In this document: positions 14,564 through 18,686 of the stretch, piece by piece
Layout: each line of letters starts with the position of its first letter
Numbering within the stretch: the first letter of the stretch is position 1
Assembly: GCA_047602645.1 (NCBI GenBank)
Contig: JASGGU010000077.1
Location: forward strand, 1-18,686
From: JAEYFP01 sp047602645
Lineage (GTDB): Bacteria; Bacillota; Clostridia; Lachnospirales; Lachnospiraceae
Direction of reading: 5' to 3'
DNA length: 18,686 bases
Translations under genes and position numbers: made by a program
Notes under the pieces: model-generated
Told to the model about the DNA's origin: nothing
The model's database searches: none
Seen by the model: the letters and a program-made list of their open reading frames with translations, nothing else

Positions 14564-15562
14564 TTAAAATTGTTTGAGTCCAACCGTTTCCACCGGCATA
14601 TCAAGCAGCTCCTTTAACTCCTCATCCAGCTTCATCATTGTCAGGGTGACGCCCATCATGTCAAGGGAAGTAAAATAATTTCCGACATACGCGCGATAAA
14701 CCCCGATCCCCTTTTCTTTTAAAATTTCTGCCACCCTGTTATAAACAATATACTGCTCCATGACAGGTGTCGCGCCCAAGCCCGACAGTAATACAGCTAC
14801 CTCGTCTTTCTCCTGAAAGGGCAGATCCGGCAAGATAACATCTAACATCTGCGATGCAATCTCATTTGCACTTTTGAGTGGCTGTACGCTGATACCCGGC
14901 TCACCGTGATGTCCGATACCAACCTCCATATTTCCTTCTTCTATATGAAAATTCGGATGCCCAACTGCCGGAATTGTACAGGGTTTTGTCCCGATTCCGA
15001 CGCTTCTTGTGTTATCAATGGCTTTCTGTGCCGCGCTGATAACCTCATCGAGATCACCCCCTGCGGCCGCTTTTGCACCCCCGATTTTCCACATTAAAAT
15101 TTCTCCCGCTACTCCTCTTCTGCGCTCCTTCTCATACAGCGGAGCGGAAGCGGCATCATCATTGGCAACTACCGTTTTCACCGTAATTCCTTCTTTTTTT
15201 GCCATGCGAATTGCCATTTTTACATTCATGTTGTCGCCCGCATAATTTCCGTACAGGCAGGCAACTCCCTTCCCTGAATCTGCTGCCTTAATCGCATCCA
15301 GAAACGCCTGTGCCGCAGGTGAAGAAAAAATTTCGCCGGCTGCGGCGGCATCACACATATTTTTCCCGATATAACCGATAAATGCCGGCTTATGGCCGGA
15401 ACCTCCGCCGGTCACAATTCCGACCTTGTCGGGCACCGGCGCATGCTTATATTTTAACACGCGCGGATTGTCCGTCTCGACAATGAGATCGGTGTGCGCC
15501 TTTACAAAGCCTTTCAACATATCCTCCACCACATAATCAGGATCATTTACGATTCTTCCCAT
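14564..15562 (-). CDS. dhaK: Dihydroxyacetone kinase K subunit (substrate-binding)
   Basis: 332 residues from ATG 15562 (MGRIVNDPDY), which has AGGAGG just upstream. The open frame runs another 108 codons upstream, but that part overlaps the RpiB-like gene and has no similarity to DhaK, so it is not coding. Substrate residues are present: His57 in GGGSGHKP, Asp110 in NYAGDNMN, and His219 in GIGHHGEPG, the His that binds the ketone covalently in DhaK. Normal length. It starts directly after the stop of the RpiB-like gene (one base between them) and is followed by dhaL. The true substrate may be dihydroxyacetone or a tetrulose; the sequence does not decide this. Confidence 0.93.
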   Translation of the reverse strand: MGRIVNDPDYVVEDMLKGFVKAHTDLIVETDNPRVLKYKHAPVPDKVGIVTGGGSGHKPAFIGYIGKNMCDAAAAGEIFSSPAAQAFLDAIKAADSGKGVACLYGNYAGDNMNVKMAIRMAKKEGITVKTVVANDDAASAPLYEKERRRGVAGEILMWKIGGAKAAAGGDLDEVISAAQKAIDNTRSVGIGTKPCTIPAVGHPNFHIEEGNMEVGIGHHGEPGISVQPLKSANEIASQMLDVILPDLPFQEKDEVAVLLSGLGATPVMEQYIVYNRVAEILKEKGIGVYRAYVGNYFTSLDMMGVTLTMMKLDEELKELLDMPVETVGLKQF

Positions 15563-15563
15563 A

Positions 15564-16031
15564 TCACATCCTCCTTTCCCGGCTGCCGTATTCCCGCTCA
15601 ATTTCCATAATACGGTCAACCTTTGCCTTGGACGTACCGCCTGAAAAATCGCAGCCCAGCCAGATATCCGCCAGATATTTTGCCAGTTCCACTCCAATGA
15701 CCCGCTCTCCCATACAAAGGATCTGTGCATCATTGCTCTTTCTGGCACGTTCCGCGGAAAATGGATCGTGGCAAACAGCCGCACGGATCCCCGGCACTTT
15801 ATTTGCCGTAATCGCCATACCGATGCCTGTCCCGCACACAAGAATACCGCGTTCAAAAGCACCGTCCGCAACCGCTTTTGCGACACTGTTGGCTACATCC
15901 GGATATAAAACCGTCTCGCCGGATCCTGCACCGAAATCCGTAAGCTCCATTCCTTTCTCTTTCTGCAGATGCTCAATCAGCTCCATTTTCAAGTGGTATG
16001 CCGCTTCATCACAGCCAATGGCTATTTTCAT
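15564..16031 (-). CDS. RpiB/LacAB-family sugar-phosphate isomerase
   Basis: 155 residues, a Rossmann-like aldose-ketose phosphate isomerase. Seen: MKIAIGCDEAAYHLK, DYP-like YPDVANSVA, ILVCGTGIGMAITANKVPGIRAAVC with the likely base Cys66, and SNDAQILCMGERVIGVELA. Compared with remembered E. coli RpiB, His10 is Glu9, His99 (ring opening) is Ser99, Arg133 is Thr133 and Arg137 is Lys137. Ribose 5-phosphate isomerisation is therefore doubtful. RpiB-family enzymes that interconvert tetrulose and tetrose 4-phosphates are known from erythritol and threitol pathways, and the neighbouring DhaKL would fit that. The ATG at 16031 has GGGAG nine bases upstream. It lies in an operon between the FucI-like isomerase and dhaK. 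I give no gene symbol because the substrate is unclear. Confidence 0.85.
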   Translation of the reverse strand: MKIAIGCDEAAYHLKMELIEHLQKEKGMELTDFGAGSGETVLYPDVANSVAKAVADGAFERGILVCGTGIGMAITANKVPGIRAAVCHDPFSAERARKSNDAQILCMGERVIGVELAKYLADIWLGCDFSGGTSKAKVDRIMEIEREYGSRERRM

Positions 16032-16054
16032 AGATTCATCTCCCTTTATTCCGT

Positions 16055-17467
16055 TTATTCTCCCAAAACTTCCACATCAATATTCAGCATCCGACAGATT
16101 ATCTTCAGCTCTTCCGTATGGTTGCCGTATACCGCATGACAGTGGTTGGCACTGAATTTCTCAAGGAAAATTTCATGTGCAAACGGGAGCTTCGCAAATA
16201 CATGCGGCCACTCCTTTGTTGTTTCCGCCATTTTTTCTTCAGGCAGCGTTACGAACTCCGCGGGAATGATTGTTAAACGATAGCGGCCCTTATAGCGATT
16301 AAGCCGTGCAATTGTCGCTTCTCCGGGCTTTGTCATGCAGTTTACATGGCAGCCGCCTCCTGAATAAATTTCAAGGCAAGGATAAAGCTTCACATTTTTC
16401 AAATTTTCTTTCGCATCCTCACTTTTTCCGGCAAAATAAGTAGATTCGGAGCCGCAGTTGCAAAATACCATCACATCGAAATCCTTGTCGTAATGGCGCA
16501 CATCCATAAACAGCACCGGCTCATTTGTCAGAAGCTTTAAGATCTGCATCGTCAGCGCCGCATCCGAATCTGCTTCGCATGCGAAAACAACCGGTTCCTT
16601 TGTGCCGTCCCAATCATAAGGGTCGTTCATAAACGCCGCAGCGATACACTCCGTACAATAATGCCTGCTCATCTCATAATGGCACTTTACGCCTACAAAA
16701 TCGTAATCATTTTCCTTCACGATCCGTTTGATCGCCTCATAATGCCGGATCTGCTCCTTGAGTTTTTCGGGTGTCAGGCGATCGCCGTCATAGAGAATGC
16801 CGCCGCAGCTTTCGGTCAGCCAGCCGAAAGCGGCTTCTACTTTTTCCTCAGGCACTTCCCCCGCCAATCGGACGATTTCGGACTGATCCATATGATCCAC
16901 ATCCACTCCAAACTTCTCCTGCCAGTCCTGCATACTCACGGTGGCACTGTACATCCCTAAGCTTCTTCCGCCGATCAAGCCGTATTTCTGTCCTTTTAAT
17001 CGATTGACGACAGCACCGCAGCGTACAAATCGAACAATTTTTTCAAGAACCTGCGGATCCCTAAAATCTCCTGCCGCCCTGAAATGATCGATTCCGAGAT
17101 GATCAAGGGCACCGCCTGCCGCAAGCATCGAAACCATTCCGGGCCAATCCGGGTTTAAATTTGCGCACAGCATAAACGGTCCTTGTCCAAACTTCGCAAT
17201 AACCGCCGTGAAATTAGGAAACGCAAAGACACCGTGTGAAATGATTGTGGCATCCACGCCGCGGTTCCGCAAATATTCCGCCTGCTCCTTCGCAGTACGT
17301 ACAGAGCATACGAGCGTTTCCGCTTCGATCACATCCACCCTGCCGTCTTTTTTTAATGCCTCAACAATCGTATCAACCTGTGCCTGTACAATTTCCTTTA
17401 ATGTTTCATGAACTTCCCTGTCGCCGTCGGAAACACCGACGATGCCGACTACCGGTTTTTTATTCAT
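16055..17467 (-). CDS. L-fucose/L-arabinose isomerase-family protein
   Basis: Probable metal-dependent aldose-ketose isomerase. 470 residues, shorter than FucI (about 590) and close to the shorter FucI-like proteins. Candidate metal ligands are Glu298 in VVFACEADSD, Asp322 in VLFMDVRHYD, and a C-terminal His (442 or 444) in SANHCHAVYG. The Glu-Asp spacing of 24 equals that remembered for E. coli FucI (Glu337, Asp361). The N-terminal domain (VVGIVGVSDGDREVHE) is also FucI-like. The ATG at 17467 has AAAGG about 12 bases upstream. It lies in an operon after the second FGGY kinase and before the RpiB-like gene, giving a kinase-isomerase pair as in fucose, arabinose or apiose pathways. The substrate cannot be named. 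Confidence 0.85.
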   Translation of the reverse strand: MNKKPVVGIVGVSDGDREVHETLKEIVQAQVDTIVEALKKDGRVDVIEAETLVCSVRTAKEQAEYLRNRGVDATIISHGVFAFPNFTAVIAKFGQGPFMLCANLNPDWPGMVSMLAAGGALDHLGIDHFRAAGDFRDPQVLEKIVRFVRCGAVVNRLKGQKYGLIGGRSLGMYSATVSMQDWQEKFGVDVDHMDQSEIVRLAGEVPEEKVEAAFGWLTESCGGILYDGDRLTPEKLKEQIRHYEAIKRIVKENDYDFVGVKCHYEMSRHYCTECIAAAFMNDPYDWDGTKEPVVFACEADSDAALTMQILKLLTNEPVLFMDVRHYDKDFDVMVFCNCGSESTYFAGKSEDAKENLKNVKLYPCLEIYSGGGCHVNCMTKPGEATIARLNRYKGRYRLTIIPAEFVTLPEEKMAETTKEWPHVFAKLPFAHEIFLEKFSANHCHAVYGNHTEELKIICRMLNIDVEVLGE

Positions 17468-17535
17468 ATCCGTATCTACCTTTCTGTTCTGTTGTTATTT
17501 ATCACGATTCAGCATCTCCCAGAAATTCGATCGTA

Positions 17536-18686
17536 CTATCGCAATCGGCTTCTGTATTCTTTATACTGCAAAAATAATTCTTCATATTTTTCTGACGGAT
17601 AAAATATCTGCTTTTCCCGCACAAATCCGGCAAATGCCTGCGCATGGCTTTTGTAATCGCCGCATGCCGTTGCACAAATCATGGCCAAACCCATAATGCC
17701 CGCCTCATTGTTTTTAAATACATGAATTTCCCTTTGCAGCACATTTGCCTTCAGCTGCATAAACAAAAGGGAATTGGCAATCCCTCCCGTCGCGCTGATA
17801 TGCCTGATCAAAAACCCGAGCTTTGAGAGCGTTTCCAAATTCATCCGGGACTCAAAATTCAGTCCCTGCAGCATCGCCCGGTAAAATTCCCACCGTTCCG
17901 TATCCAGTGTAATCCCAAGAAATGCACCCGGAACTTTGGATTCCGGATCCATGATATTCACTTTGCTTAAGTGCGGCAGAAAAACCAAATCAGTTTTTTT
18001 CTGCGCGTTATCTTCTAAATAAGAGAAAATATCCTGCCGCCCCCCGCCTTGCTCCTCAAACGTACGGATATACCATCGGATCGCGTTTCCATACGTCAAA
18101 AAGGCGCATGGCACCATATAAAGGCCCGGCTCCAAAAAAGGCTCCACACACATGTTTTGTCTGATCAGCTCCTTTGATGCCAAAAATACGGAGTCATCCA
18201 CAATCAGATTAATGCTTTCTGTGGAACCTTCCCCCATCACGAGCATGCCGGGCTCATAGGCACCGCCGCCGAGTGTCGCGCTGCATTGATCATGGCAGCC
18301 CATAAACATACGGATATTACTTGGAAGACCAAGCTCTTCGGCAATCTCTTTCCGCATTGTTCCAAGAGCGTCACCGACTGTTCTCACCGGCGAAAACCAA
18401 TCCTTTTGCAATTCAAACTCTTCTAACAGCTCGTCCGACCAATCGTTTTCATGAATATCAAACAGCAGGGTCTTGGAAGCCGTTGCACTGTCCACTCCCC
18501 GGTTTCCGCTGAGCAGATAATTGTAATAATCATCTGCAAAATAAATCGCCTTTGCCTTTTGCAGAACTTCAGGACAGTTTTTCTTCATCCACAAAAGCTT
18601 GCAGAGAGAAAAAGACTGATTTGGAACGACACCGGTAATCGTAAAGAACTTTTCTGCCGTATATTGCCGAATGAGCATTTCATCCA
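17536..18686 (-). CDS. FGGY-family carbohydrate kinase, second copy (5' end missing)
   Basis: C-terminal about 383 residues of a sugar kinase; the frame continues through the right edge, and about 110-120 N-terminal residues with the first phosphate motif are missing. The ATG at 18678 is internal: it aligns with the middle of the first kinase (EITGQNLSAIYSVNKILWLK against TITGVVPNQSFSLCKLLWMK). Seen: TASKTLLFDIHENDWSDELL, the catalytic Asp in MGCHDQCSATLGGG, TDLVFLPHLSKVNIMDP, and SATGGIANSLLFMQLKANVL. It is clearly paralogous to the 10256-11740 kinase but divergent, so a different substrate is likely. It is followed after 68 bases by the FucI-like isomerase gene, with which it should form one pathway. 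Confidence 0.88.
   Translation of the reverse strand, partial: DEMLIRQYTAEKFFTITGVVPNQSFSLCKLLWMKKNCPEVLQKAKAIYFADDYYNYLLSGNRGVDSATASKTLLFDIHENDWSDELLEEFELQKDWFSPVRTVGDALGTMRKEIAEELGLPSNIRMFMGCHDQCSATLGGGAYEPGMLVMGEGSTESINLIVDDSVFLASKELIRQNMCVEPFLEPGLYMVPCAFLTYGNAIRWYIRTFEEQGGGRQDIFSYLEDNAQKKTDLVFLPHLSKVNIMDPESKVPGAFLGITLDTERWEFYRAMLQGLNFESRMNLETLSKLGFLIRHISATGGIANSLLFMQLKANVLQREIHVFKNNEAGIMGLAMICATACGDYKSHAQAFAGFVREKQIFYPSEKYEELFLQYKEYRSRLR

Noticed and set aside
15563..15886. 108-codon upstream extension of the dhaK frame
   Set aside because: It overlaps the RpiB-like gene in another frame, has no DhaK-like sequence, and dhaK has a strong ribosome binding site and a family-typical start at 15562.
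1..18686. tRNA, rRNA, phage, toxin-antitoxin or defence genes
   Set aside because: No coding region or RNA signature of these classes was recognised in either strand.

Overview
The window looks like a chromosomal piece of a Gram-positive, probably spore-forming and motile member of the Clostridia; Lachnospiraceae is my best guess. The evidence is the codon and base use, strong GGAGG-type ribosome binding sites, a LysM/GH18 protein of the spore cortex enzyme type, and a motA-motB pair. Almost everything is on the minus strand. The only plus-strand gene is the response regulator cut by the left edge.

Layout, left to right. (1) 1-1142: 3' part of a LuxR-type response regulator convergent with thymidine kinase, sharing one bidirectional terminator. 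(2) 1143-1452: a gene-free stretch rich in inverted repeats. (3) 1453-3473: motA-motB; MotB carries a very long Asn/Gln/Ala/Gly linker encoded partly by 63-bp tandem repeats. (4) 3845-8213: kup, a DUF1538-type membrane protein and two small P-II-like proteins in one direction, closed by a good terminator. This looks like an ion-transport operon with built-in nucleotide-sensing proteins. (5) 8391-10052: LysM/GH18 glycosidase and an XRE regulator. (6) 10256-13526: RpiR-type regulator, class II aldolase and FGGY kinase. (7) 13553-13701: a 133-bp MITE-like element with 12-bp perfect terminal inverted repeats and an 8-bp target duplication, lying in the leader of the RpiR gene. (8) 13910 to the right edge: dhaL, dhaK, an RpiB-family isomerase, a FucI-like isomerase and a second FGGY kinase that is cut by the edge.

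Regions 6 and 8 together form a sugar catabolic locus: isomerase, kinases, DHAP-type aldolase, RpiB-like isomerase and a two-subunit ketose kinase. The substrate is not evident. The RpiB-like protein lacks several residues that serve ribose 5-phosphate in E. coli RpiB, which hints at a tetrose phosphate or another non-ring substrate.

The best candidates for something little described are the kup/DUF1538/P-II/P-II operon, the sugar locus with its altered RpiB, and the MITE-like insertion. All functions are read from sequence and remembered family features; no searches were run.
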